NCBI GenBank assembly: GCA_033085395.1
Contig: JANQBS010000026.1
Span: forward strand, 1-64,000
Origin: Xanthoparmelia taractica
Taxonomy: Eukaryota; Ascomycota; Lecanoromycetes; Lecanorales; Parmeliaceae
DNA length: 64,000 bases
Direction of reading: 5' to 3'
Part shown: positions 1-11,000 of the stretch, in pieces
Layout: the number at the start of each line of letters is the position of its first letter
Position numbering within the stretch: position 1 is the first letter of the stretch
The notes under the pieces: model-generated
Seen by the model: the letters and a program-made list of their open reading frames with translations, nothing else
What the model was told of the DNA's origin: nothing
Databases searched by the model: none
Made by a program: the position numbers and the translations under genes

Positions 1-1075
1 GCTTAAGCGAACGCTTATGTAATTATAAAATTCTATAAATAGATTAAAAAGATATAATTTTTTAAAAAAAGTTGAAACAAATTTGAAAACGACTATGTTC
101 AACTTTAATAGATACCACACCTTTCCGACTCGTACCTAAGGTGCTTGATTGTAAGGGCTCTTTTTAATTATACTATAGAACTAAAAATATTAAGTTATAG
201 GTTGGGGTGCCGCGCTTCATAGAAGGCACACACCCTATTTGAACTCATATGGAGCCCATACGGCGCACCCATAGGCACTTATATAACTCTATACGACCTA
301 ACATTAATAACTACGGGATTCGTAATAAATTAAGATATCTAATTATAGATAATACTTACTAAAACTATACTCTTATTTAGAGTATTGCTAGTATATTACG
401 TAATTAGAATATTCTTTATAATACTAAAGAATCACGTCTTTAATATAATAACTACGTAATTAATCTAGCTATTTAGATCTTTCTCTTTAGAAAAATAGTT
501 AATAATTATAAATATTTAGAGAATTTAGCTATCTCTTTCTTCGATACTATACTAAATTAATAGCGTAAGCTAAGATCTCTCGGAAAGCTTTATAATATTG
601 TTATTTAAATTATAGCGAGTTCTTAATCTATTTAGTTCTTAGGGTTAGAATTAGAGTAAATTAGTAACTAAAGTCTAAATAGCGTACTAGATACTCTCTT
701 CTCTTAAAAAATAATTATAGATATCTACTTTATATCTATAATATTCTCGAAATCGAAGCGAGTCTTTTCTAGAACTAAGTATACGATTTTAGATTAACGA
801 ACTAGTCTAAAGAGTAAGATTATTAAGCTATTATAGTGTCTTAAGTCGTAGTTTCGACTTAAGATCTTTATAGAGAAAGATCTATATACGATTATTAATA
901 CTTTAAAGAAGAAGAATATAAAGAACTTAAAAGACGTAGATTAGACTATAGACTTAATAGTCGAACTAGTCTAGAATAACTTAAATGGTCTAGTATTCTA
1001 GACGAACTATGGACTATGTAAATAGCTTCATTTTGAACTAGTCTAGGCCTTTATCGACCTTTCTTAAAAAGTTAT
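1..1075. repeat. AT-rich, RIP-like degenerate repeat DNA
   Basis: This stretch is strongly AT-rich, has no credible reading frame and is full of TA, while CA/TG dinucleotides are scarce. That is the footprint expected from repeat-induced point mutation of a former transposon. No element type can be named from what remains. The boundary near 1075 is where base composition returns to normal. Confidence 0.75.
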
Positions 1076-1079
1076 TTCC

Positions 1080-1785
1080 GTCGGATTTCCTTCGGGTCAG
1101 CACGATTAGCACGTTTTAGTACGATTCAGCCTAATTAGCCTTATCCGCCCATGTCGACAAAATTCAGCCCGGTCAGCAACTACCCGAAAATTTAGTAAAT
1201 AGAGTTGCTGTCAGCACAATCAGCACAATTTAGCAAGTGGGGCAATTTTAAAATTTGTGCGCAAAGCCCCCGTAAGGCCCGTAACAGTTCTAATAACACT
1301 CTATGATACTGGGTCTATTGCGCATCACTCCGGGTATTACTCCGGACATCACCCTCGCGAGAATATAGCCTAAAACTCACGATCTCGGGGTCTATTTCGA
1401 GGTAGCGTCAAGGGTCGTTGCCTATGGTGTACGTTTGCTTGGCATCCCCCAACAAAAAGTAGGGCTGAGCCCCTGAAACGTACACCCTGCCAGCCCATGG
1501 GATATATCGCTACCGAACCTCGTCGTCGATCATTTAAAAAAATTATATAGGGCTGAATATAGGGCTGAGTCACGTGACTAATGCTAATAGCAAGTAGTAT
1601 TTGCTAACTGTGCTGAAATCGTGCTGACAGCAAAGTTGAAGTTGCTAACTTAGCGGATCCTGTGGAAATCGTGCTGAAAATTAAAGTATTAGATTTGCTA
1701 ACTGTGCTGAAAGCGCAATTTCTGCAGGGTCCGCCAAGTCCGCAAGTTCAAAATTGGCAGCACGATTTCAGAAATGCCGATGTTT
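1080..1785. repeat. Fold-back repeat element (MITE-like)
   Basis: Two normal-GC flanks carry mutually inverted sequence: GTTGCTGTCAGCAC at 1204 matches the reverse complement of GTGCTGACAGCAA at about 1623-1635, extended by further GTGCTGA/TCAGCAC copies on each side (TTTGCTAACTGTGCTGAAA is repeated directly near 1600 and 1695). A second nested inverted pair lies inside: GGTGTACGTTT near 1427 pairs with AAACGTACACC near 1477, and GAGGTAGCG near 1400 with CGCTACCGAACCTC near 1508. No coding capacity is seen. The right edge abuts a truncated GST gene, suggesting insertion into that gene. The class of element is not identifiable by eye. Confidence 0.6.
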
Positions 1786-1989
1786 AGACGGACTGTCGGA
1801 CAACTGGGCGCGTTGCATGTCCGGAAATTCCATCAGCTGGATTTCGTAGGGCACACCGAGCTCCTCGAGGATGATGGCGACTTTGGGAGGGTTCGGGCTC
1901 TGAATTCATTGTGTCAGTCGTGAATATCGTGTATGTAGGGTCGGTACACGTACGCCCGCGTGCGAATAGAGTTTGATGGGCTTCGACAT
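1786..1989 (-). pseudogene. Glutathione S-transferase, 5' fragment
   Basis: Reading from ATG at 1989 on the minus strand gives MSKPIKLYSHAG (1989-1954), then a 54-base intron with GTACGT donor and CAG acceptor (1953-1900), then SPNPPKVAIILEELGVPYEI and LMEFPDM. This is the beta-alpha-beta start of fungal theta/URE2-like GSTs, which bind glutathione and conjugate it to electrophiles. Homology stops about 50 residues in, after which the frame runs through unrelated residues to a stop in the fold-back repeat edge at about 1786. The remaining three quarters of a normal protein of 210-240 residues are absent from the window. The likely explanation is truncation by insertion or by rearrangement at the repeat. 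The family call is confident; whether the other half survives elsewhere is unknown. Confidence 0.7.
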
Positions 1990-2127
1990 CTTGTTGGAGT
2001 GGTTTTGCTAGAGTGGTCCGGTTGATACGAGAAGAGCGAGTTGAAGACGCGAGGCAAGAAAGGCGGAGAAGCAGGTCGATGGGAGATTTATTAGTGAGCG
2101 TTCGTTGTAGTAACAGCCAAGGGGAGA

Positions 2128-2255
2128 GGAGCGTCGGGGACACATCTCGACCGGGGTGGAAACTAGTTCATCCGGGGTAGGTATGAATATATGCGCCTCA
2201 TTCGGGGTACGGCATATAGAATCCGCGTATGCAAAGACTTGACCGGGGACAGAAA
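2128..2255. promoter_or_regulatory. Repeated CGGGG motif cluster upstream of GST fragment
   Basis: Motifs of the form (A/T)CCGGGG(T/A) or TCGGGG occur near 2134, 2150, 2171, 2201 and 2242, spaced about 15-40 bases apart, immediately upstream of the GST start at 1989. Two of them sit in a longer imperfect direct repeat (GGGGTAGGTAT / GGGGTACGGCATAT). The complementary CCCC(G/T) core resembles fungal stress-response elements, so this may be the relic GST promoter. That function is inference. Confidence 0.35.
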
Positions 2256-3582
2256 ATATGTCTGCTCAGCATATGCCCAGCACTTCAAGAAGCTCCGAGC
2301 CCAGCCTCCTCGAGCCTAGCTATTACATTACTATTTTCGCTAGACATATTCGTATCTACTTTCTCTATACTTTTATACGATACTTTTATTTATTAAAGTT
2401 TTCGCGCTTTATTAGTAACGATAATTAATATATACTTAATAATTAAGAGCTTTGAGAAACTCGAGCTTAGAATTCTAAAATCGAGACTTATAAAGTTATA
2501 CTTATATTGTAATCTAGTTATATCTATATTTTTTTTTTCTAAAAGTTTTCGCTATATATAGATTAAAAAACTAATATTAGAAATAACTTTCTAATTATCT
2601 TACTATAATGAAAAGTACTAGAAGAAGTTCTTCTTAAAGTAATATTTAGAGACTAGAAAGATATAAGATAATAAAGAAATTTAAGTAATAAGACTTAGTA
2701 GAAACTTTATTCTCTCTTTTTCTTAATCTTTAAAAATTTAATTTAATAATCTCTTTATATTTTTTAGTTATCTTTTTAAAGAATTTATACGCTTATATTA
2801 AATTATTATTTAAAATCTTAAAACTTTAAATTTAAGATTAATATAAAAAAGATTTTTGAAAGAATTTTTTTAAGCGTCGAAAATAAGATCGAATAATACT
2901 TATTTAATGTTAAAATAATATATCTTTTTATATAATTATAAGATATATTCTCGATAATATTAGCATATTACGACTAGATAAATTTATATATATATTTATT
3001 TTTATCTTATATAATTTATTTAATAAATTTTTTTTTATTATTTTAATTACTTTAGTATTATACTTATTTTTATTAATATTTTCACTATATTCTTAATTAA
3101 TAATACGTAATTCTTTTAGTTTAAAATTCTAAAACTTACTTTTTATTACTAAATATATAAAATATTCTTAAAACTTATAGCGAGTCGTATTGTAAATATT
3201 AATTTTCTTATATTTATTATTATAAAAACATTATATTAATTTAATATAATAAAGCTTAAACTTAAGTAATAAAAATACTTTCAATAAGTTTTTAATTATA
3301 AGTTATAATTATCTTTTCTATAATTATAATAAGATAATAAAGTTAAGATTTTTAACTTATTAATTTTTTTAAAAAATATACTCTATATATTATAAATACG
3401 ACTAGTTATTATTCTTATTATTCTTATTATTATTATTACGACTAGCTATTACTACTAGATAAGATACAATAGAGTTTTTAAAAAGTCTATTCGCATCCCC
3501 GAGATCTTGTCGCGCTCTCACTAAAATTATTTCTATTATATTAGATATTTATTTAATAACTATAGATTAGAATACTCTTAAA

Positions 3583-3716
3583 TTTAAGATATATATTATT
3601 TAAGATGTATATTATTTAAGATGTATATTATTTAAGATGTATATTATTTAAGATGTATATTATTTAAGATGTATATTATTTAAAATATATATAATTTAAG
3701 ATATATATTATTTAAG
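3583..3716. repeat. 16-base tandem repeat
   Basis: The unit GATGTATATTATTTAA recurs with a period of 16 bases (for example G of GATG at 3604 and 3620), about eight copies including degenerate edge copies reading ATATATATTATTTAAG. It lies inside the RIP-type block and is a simple array, not a CRISPR: there are no spacers. Confidence 0.8.
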
Positions 3717-3973
3717 ATCTTTTAAAAATAAATATTTCTTATATATAGTATAATATAAGGTAATTAAAAAGATAAGTTAAATTTTACTAAGTTTTTTTTT
3801 AAAAAACGCGAGGGAAAACACGAATTTTTATGTTTTTTAAGATTATACTTATTAAATCTTTAATTACTTAAGATCTATACTTTTAATTAATTTAAAAATT
3901 AAATATAAAAGTATTTATAAGTTTATCTAGTTAATATTATAATTTGAGTTAATTTTGTTAAAATATTCAGGAA

Positions 3974-4096
3974 TAATTGATTGATTTTCCAATGCTCCCC
4001 TGGAGCCGACCCTATTTAACATACTAAATTGTGTGGCTAGCCGGGCGAATACCAAGAGAAGACTGGGAACCAACATTTGGGGGTCAAATTTCAATA
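3974..4096 (+). repeat. Dispersed repeat, copy A
   Basis: This segment matches, in inverted orientation, the segment at 32210-32360. Shared blocks include ATTGATT, the CTCC-CTGGAGC core, CTATTTAACATAC, TAGCCG-G-GA, GACTGGGAA or GGCTGGGAA, and TTGGGGG-CAAATT. It may be the terminal part of a transposon family whose body is the RIP-mutated DNA to the left. Confidence 0.6.
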
Positions 4097-4299
4097 AATT
4101 TACTATTATATTTATTAAATAATATATAGTATTTCTATTTTAAGATTTAAGTTAAATTATAAGATAAGTTAATATATTATTTATGTTATTACAATCTATT
4201 TATATAGAATCAAAGAGTAATATTTAAACTATTATATACTATAGTTTTATAACTATTAAATAAGTATTGACTTTATAATATAGAAATAATATAAAGGTT

Positions 4300-5570
4300 A
4301 AATAAGGTGCGGATAGACTTGCTGGAAACTCTGTTGTACGCTATCATTTTTTTAAACTACATTTTTCATACGATATCATCACGGTGTCGAGATGGTAATC
4401 AAGACTTTGTATTCCCCGTCGAAACCCGGGCGAGGAGCGTCGGGGGTTGTCGGACATATCGCCTTATACATCCTAGCACCGTGATGGTTGTGCCGAGAAA
4501 CCTTAAATCCGCATCCAATCAACTCCTCATTTTTCTAGATCGATTGTTTGAACGCACAGAGCCTATACAGAGCATTCCTACCGCGCTTCCTTTTGCTTTG
4601 CCGTTCCCTCAGAAAAGTCTGGGCCTCCAATTCGTATGCTACAGTTGCAGTGTAACTCGGAGCCGCATATTGCAGCTGCCTGCAATGATAGCTGGATCGT
4701 TGTACGCCCGACACATGCTTACACGGGTCCGTCATCTTTGTGACCCGCGCAACGGTCAAGCCTTGGCCAAAACCCGCTGACTCGTGGTAGACTCGACTAA
4801 TTATAGAAGCCAACATCGTTTACATCGCTAACGTCGTTCAGATTTGGCAAGTACACCAGCCCAGATAGTAGTCTATTACTTCCGGCAGTCCCGAGGGGGA
4901 ACTGAATGGAATGGATCTTTTCACAGGGTCGACATTTGTTCGATGCCCTGTCGCTCTTCTGCTTCGTACCTCCATATGCTGGAAATGAATGCCTGAACCC
5001 TTATCTGCCAATCGTAGCTGTCTCGGCATCACGGGATAATATGAATTGCTGCATGCCCAAGACATGGTGGTGCCTATGGTAGGTCGAGATGCTTAAGCCC
5101 GCAGCGATGGATCGGCAAAAGCACCGCTGCCACAAAACGACAGATACTAATAGGCTACTCAGTAGACGTGTTGGTGACTCGCTTGTACCGTACGAACAGG
5201 GTCAGAGATGCTACGAACCTTTAAGCTTTCAAGTCCTCGTAGATTCTAAAAGCCCCAGCGCTCCCGAGCCTCACAGATCACGATGACACGGTAGTCGCAA
5301 AGATTTCGGTGCTAGATACTACGGAGTTCTCGGCCATGGATGGACTCGCAAGCGTTCACTTCAATTCTGTAGCCGCGGCGCCCGAGTTGCTCCAGAGCTC
5401 TAATTGGAGGCAACGCGAGGTAGGTGGGGGTTATCAGAAGAGCACTGGAGGTCTAATTAATGTCCACAATGCCGGTCTGGAGGTGGCATGGACAGCTGAG
5501 TATAATCGTCCTTGATTGAGAAATAGCGAGACAAACTACAACCAGAATCTATGCTACATCGTACCAGACT
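4300..5570. other. Normal-GC stretch without a recognisable gene
   Basis: Base composition returns to normal here and several short open frames exist on both strands, the longest 157 codons at 4307-4780. None has a recognisable motif, convincing length or a partner exon. It is probably the downstream flank of the methyltransferase relic plus other decayed sequence. Confidence 0.5.
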
Positions 5571-5571
5571 T

Positions 5572-6890
5572 TCAATCATCTTGGCGTCCATTCACTCCAT
5601 CCACTCCGTTCGCTCCTTTCGCTCCTGTGTCTTGCCTAAGAACCGCCTCGATGACAGAATGCTGGCTTCCATCCGGTCTTCGGATCGCCTTGTGTTCCAA
5701 GCGTGGGTCTGCTTTCTGCAGCACACTCCGCCAATCCTCCACTTCTCGCTCTTTGGCATTGAAAGTATGAAGCATCGCCAGATCTTTCTGTCGCAAGGCT
5801 GCCTCCAGAGTTATTGAGGCGGATCCAGGAGTCGGCAGAACCATGTCCATGATCAATATACGGCTATCAGGTTTGGCGGCATCCACTAGCTGCTTCAAAA
5901 TCTTAACTGCCTCAGGATCCTTCCAATCATGGAGAATCATTCTCAGCAGGTACACATCCGCGCCTTTGACGGGTTGAGCTGCGAAGAAGTTGTGCTCCTG
6001 AGGCTCTACTCGCTTCGATATTTCAGCCGGCAGCTCGGCCAGTTTACTTCGAGCGGTATCGATAGGAGCCTTTTGGTCTTGTATGATGCACCGAAGGGCT
6101 GGAAAAGCTTTGGTGAGAGTAATGGAAGTGGCGCCGGCGTTGCCGCCCACCTGCGAAACGTTAGCCACCGATACGTTAAGAGACAGAAAACGAAGGATTA
6201 AACCCCTCGGACAAAATTGACATCAACCACCACCGCTTCCCCAAGAGCCGCCCAATCAAAGCCTTGCAGGAGATGGTCGATGCGGGTGCCAGAATGCATG
6301 ACAGCTTGGCTTTCCATGTAGGCGTCGAATTCGGCGCTGAGATCCGGCCGCGACTTGAGAAACTCGAAGAACGGTAGATCGGTATCTCCCATGATGTTGT
6401 ACGCCGTGTGATTACTGAGCTTGGAGTCTCCCCATTTCTCAACTGCTGGTATCAAGCAACCCATCAAAGGTACCGTATGCTTCACGATATAGTAGAGCCA
6501 GTGACTCAGTCGATGATGGCGCTGGACAAGGCGTTGTGGGAAAGGTAGGCTTCGGGTGTCTCTGCGAGGAAACCTGGAGTCATTGCCATGCGAGAAACTG
6601 CTCGTAGTGTTGTCATCGGGACACCAGCCAGCTGCGCAAGGTCTTCATAAGGTACCCCACCAGGTGAATTGGTGATCTTTGAAAGGATATCGAAATGGCA
6701 GAGCCATCCGAGACTCGCATATTGCTACTGCCGGACTAGAATTTCGGTCAAGAAGCTACTGGGGTCATGGACCAGTTGGTTCGTTCGCGTTGCATGCTCG
6801 AGAATCTCGTCTTTGGCTTGGGTTTGCAAGGCTATACCCTCGTCAAAGTGTCTTTACGCAAAACTCACTGGCTTGGAGGCTTCAAGAAGC
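5572..6890 (-). pseudogene. SAM-dependent O-methyltransferase (plant-type OMT family), broken
   Basis: On the minus strand the N-terminal dimerisation/winged-helix part can be read (QTQAKDEILEHATR near 6815, SLGWLCHFDIL near 6700, GVPYEDLAQLAGVPMTTLR near 6640, TPGFLAETPEAYLSHNAL near 6550). The SAM-binding part follows with a 71-base intron at 6221-6151 between VVVD and VGGNAGATS, then the catalytic block LRMILHDWKDPEA with its histidine. Such enzymes methylate phenolic hydroxyls, often in polyketide pathways. The copy is damaged: TAA at 6856-6854, TAG at 6727-6725, and a one-base frame change near TGA 6508-6506. Both first stops are explained by C-to-T in CA context. It sits 1.2 kb upstream of the polyketide synthase, divergent from it, as a former tailoring gene would. 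The last 190 codons (5572-6150) are intact, so a short remnant could still be translated. Confidence 0.75.
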
Positions 6891-8092
6891 TTTTAAATTG
6901 AGCTGAGCGGTATTGATGTGAAGTTATCTGGCCAGCTTGGAGTTGATTTGTCTTGATGGTGCATGAGCAGAGCAGAACTTCGCCCCGCAGCATTGTCGAA
7001 CGAGCTTTACCTTACTTCGTGCCGCCCGCCAAGGCGCACACCGTATATTACTCCGTCCCGTGCTATGGATTACTCTTGATATTCAGACTCCCGCGCAACA
7101 CCGACCCACCCAACCACCTCAAGCTGAGCTTCAGCCTCCCTACAGCTTATCCACACGAGCCTTCTGGTATCCTGCAACTCGCTTGCCTTCATGATGGGAT
7201 TGCAAGAGCCTGCAAGTACCCGCGATAACTTACAGTCCATTCGGGATTGAGTTCGGGATGTTGGGATGGGCCTCTTTGACGGTTCATATCATGACACCCG
7301 AAGACCGCGCGCTCCGACCCACTGCCACTTCGGGGAAGGACATATACAGGACTCCTCGTAGGCTCGTACTCCATGTGCGTTGAACTGTAAGCGTTGCTGA
7401 TCATCTCGGGGAGTAGTCATCCAACCTCGTGTTCTCACTCTGACACTTAGTCACACCCCACATGCCGCCCATGCTGCAAAGGATGTCTGTCTGCAAAGCT
7501 TATTGACAGCTTACAGGGTGTCGTCCATGCATGCACCGGCGTGCTTCGAAGATAGACATGTGGCTGGGCTTCCCCGACCGAAGGTTTCGCTTGTCCCCGG
7601 CGGATTATCCCGGGTTTCGGTGCCATTGCGATCTTGTTCGAACCAGCACACCCTTCGCGAGCGCCCTCACGATGGGGCTGTAACTATGCCAACGCGTTCT
7701 ATGTGTGAGACAGTCCGTGCGCGCTTACGGCAGAGCGTCTCTCCATGAGTATGAGGCCCCCTACTAGTGGCAAGGAAGGATTGTCCAACATCGTGTCGAG
7801 CGCGTCAGGATAAAGGGTTTCTATGACCGGGATTTCAGGACTGACATTGCTGCTCTTACTACCACCACTACTGCTGCTACTACTACTGCTACCGCTACTG
7901 CTAGAGTTGGTGAGTCTGTCTCATCATTTGTATAGCGATCGGTTAGCAATAGCCCCATGCCTCCCCGTCTTGACAGGAGTCTCCATTAGACTCAAGCCTC
8001 ATTTTCTGCTGACATCACTGGTCTAAACCGCCGTACATTACAGACTCTTATTCCACTATCCACATTATCCTCCTCCCGCCATAGGCCTTAAG
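6891..8092. promoter_or_regulatory. Divergent intergenic region upstream of the polyketide synthase
   Basis: About 1.2 kb between the methyltransferase relic and the PKS start without a recognisable gene. It must hold the PKS promoter. It contains a CTG/CTA trinucleotide-rich tract at 7847-7913, which translates as a leucine run in one frame but is more likely a simple repeat. No specific transcription-factor site could be assigned. Confidence 0.5.
7847..7913. repeat. CTG/CTA/CCA trinucleotide-rich tract
   Basis: Imperfect trinucleotide repetition (CTG CTA CCA units) over about 65 bases, some 180 bases upstream of the PKS start codon. It is a simple-sequence tract within the promoter or 5' leader. 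Confidence 0.7.
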
Positions 8093-11000
8093 ATGGCGAA
8101 GCAGCAACATAAGTTGTACCTCTTCGGAGATCAGACGTATGATGTACGGCAACGCCTAAAAGATTTGTTGCGCTACAGAACCAATCCAATCATCGAAGAA
8201 TTCCTTGTCAAAACATACGATGCCATTCGCATAGAATTATTCACGCTGCCGCCGCAGGTCAGGGACGGCCTTCCCCGGTTTACGTGCCTTGACGATCTTG
8301 TCCTGTGGAAGCAAGACGGTAAGCGATGTGTTCCTCTAGACATGGCTGTGACTTGCATGTATCAGCTTGGGGTCTTCATCAGGTAAGGGTTGCACACAGT
8401 AACCGCTGGTCAGACTAGAAGCTGAACAGACCTACAGCCATGAAGATTCAAAGTTTCAGTACCCAGATACGGACAACGACCGCATCCTGGGCATTTGTAC
8501 AGGAGCTTTGGCGGCTGCTGCCGTGAGTTGCAGCCGCAACACGCTCGATCTCATCACGTTGGGTGTTGAAGCAGTCGTTGTCGCATTCAAGATTGGCGTG
8601 CATGTCAGTGATGTTGCACAGCGAATCGAGCCTCCCCAGGACCCTAATGAGAGCTGGTCGATGGTCGTTGCTGGCTCGGCAGCGGCTGGAGTTGTGGAAA
8701 CTTTCTGCGAACAGAGTGTAAGCTGACGGTCGTAGCTACCACATTCTAATTCTTCAGAGTAGCTGACTAGTGGCAGATGCTTCCCTTGACCAAGAGGCCT
8801 TACATCAGTGCCTATGCGCCAAGAGGGATCACGGTGAGCGGCCCGCCAAGCTCTCTGTCGCAGCTACGCAGTTTCGGAGATTTTAAGAACCTCAAATCCA
8901 CGAGCGTTCCGATTTATGCCCCCTACCATTCATCACCTCTGTCTTCCGAGACCGATATCGAACATATTCTTGAAGGCTTGGCATCTAATGCGGCCGCGCA
9001 TCCTAATCGGATTCCTGTTATTTCGAGCGCTGGGACTACAGCGCAAGGCGGTGACTTCGGCACCCTGCTCAAGGCTGCAGTCGGACAGATTCTCCTACAT
9101 CCGATTCGATGGGATAGCGTGATTGAAGAGTTGCAGACTTGGCTCCGGACCTCGACCCACGCAGAGGCGGCGCCAACGGCCTTTAGCGTCGTGCCGATAG
9201 GGTCAAATCAAGAACATCTCATCTATACCGCGCTCCAGCAGACGACGTTGCGTTCATTGCTGCCGCCTACGACCTCGCCAGGCGGACCATCTCCTCTCGA
9301 CGGAACCACAGGCCCCAGCCATAAGCAGCCCAAGCTAGCCATCATCGGAATGTCGGGTCGTTTTCCTGGTGCGAAGGACAACGAGGCATTCTGGGACCTT
9401 CTCTACCAAGGCCTAGATGTTCATAAGCCAGTTCCTGCCCTCCACTGGGATTCTAAAACACACGTAGATCCCACTGGGGCCGCCAAAAATACAAGCGCAA
9501 CGCCTTTCGGCTGCTGGCTTGATGATCCCGCGGCTTTTGACGCACGGTTCTTCAACGTCTCGCCACGAGAAGCGGCGCAAATGGATCCTGCTCAACGTCT
9601 CGTGTTGATGACTGCATATGAGGCTATTGAGCAATCTGGGATTGTGCCCGACGTAACACCTTCGACACGACGAGATCGAGTTGGTGTCTATTATGGTGTG
9701 ACATCCAACGACTGGATGGAGACCAACAGCGCCCAAAGCATCGATACATATTTCATTCCCGGTGGGAACCGGGCCTTCATTCCTGGAAGGATCAACTATT
9801 TCTTCAAATTTAGCGGCCCTTCTTATGCAGTCGACACAGCGTGTTCCTCAAGTCTGGCTGGTATCCACCTTGCTTGCAATGCTCTCTGGCGAGGAGACAT
9901 CGATACAGCTATTGCAGGTGGCACGAACGTCTTGACAAACCCGGATTTCACAGCTGGGCTCGACCGGGGGCACTTTCTCTCGCGAACAGGAAACTGTAAA
10001 ACCTTCGATGACGAAGCTGATGGGTACTGTCGTGGAGAGGGCATCGGGACAGTGATTATCAAGCGTCTTGAAGATGCCATTGCCGACAACGACCCAGTCC
10101 TGGCGTTGATCTTGGGCGCGGACACGAATCACTCAGCGGAGTCAGAGTCCATTACTCGGCCCCATGCCGGGGCCCAACAAGCCATCTTCAACAAAATGTT
10201 AAACAAAAGTGCGGTGAACTCATACGACATCAGTTATGTTGAGATGCATGGGACAGGCACGCAAGCGGGCGATGCTACGGAAATGAATAGCGTTTTGCGC
10301 ACCTTTGCGCCGCCTCTCAGCGAGATTAAGAGAGGAAGAGCCAATGATCAAGCCCTTTACCTTGGGTCCGCGAAGGCAAACATCGGGCATGGAGAGGCGG
10401 CATCGGGCGTCTCAAGCCTTATCAAGGTCGTGCTCATGATGCAGAAGGACATTATTGTTCCGCACTGTGGCATCAAGAGTAAAATCAATCACAGGTTCCC
10501 GACGGATCTTCACGAGCGAAATGTCAGAATCGCCACTCAGCCCACTGCTTGGGAAAGGTGCCCTGACCCAGCAAAGCCTAGGCGTGTCTTCGTGAACAAC
10601 TTTAGTGCTGCAGGTGGGAACTCGGCGCTGTTGATCGAAGATGCACCGGTCAAGCGTGAGATCCCTAGTTTGGACGGAGACCCCCGAACTCTTCACCTCG
10701 TAGCCATCTCGGCCAAAAGTGGCATCTCTCTCCAAGGTAACCTCAGGTCAATGCTGAGGTTCTTAAAGCAAAATCCCGAAGTTCGACTGGATCAGCTATC
10801 ATATACAACGACGGCACGGCGGACGCACCACCTGCATCGTGTTATGCTTACTGGATCCCGGACAGAGGAAATGTGCAATCAACTCGAAATGGCTATGCGG
10901 GATGAAACAGGCATGAAGAGACCCAAGAGCGCGCCAAAGTTACTCTTTACTTTCACTGGGAACGGCGCTCAATATCCTGGAATGGGAAAGCAGTTATTCG

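Larger units (their letters stand above)
2310..4290. repeat. AT-rich, RIP-like degenerate repeat DNA
   Basis: About 2 kb of very AT-rich sequence with no reading frame of note, with TA excess and CA/TG deficit as in RIP-mutated transposons. It contains a 16-base tandem array and, near its right end, a less mutated block (3974-4096) that recurs inverted at 32.2-32.4 kb. It separates the GST fragment from the sequence leading to the methyltransferase relic. Confidence 0.75.

Noticed and set aside
3583..3716. CRISPR-like regular repeat array
   Set aside because: The 16-base units are directly adjacent with no spacers, AT-only in character, and the host is a eukaryote.
4307..4816. Overlapping frames of 157 (plus) and 93 (minus) codons as genes
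   Set aside because: No motif, no matching exon, and two strands are equally open, which points to chance frames.
7823..8026. Leucine-rich peptide upstream of the PKS
   Set aside because: It is a translation of the CTG/CTA simple repeat in the promoter, not a protein with recognisable features.
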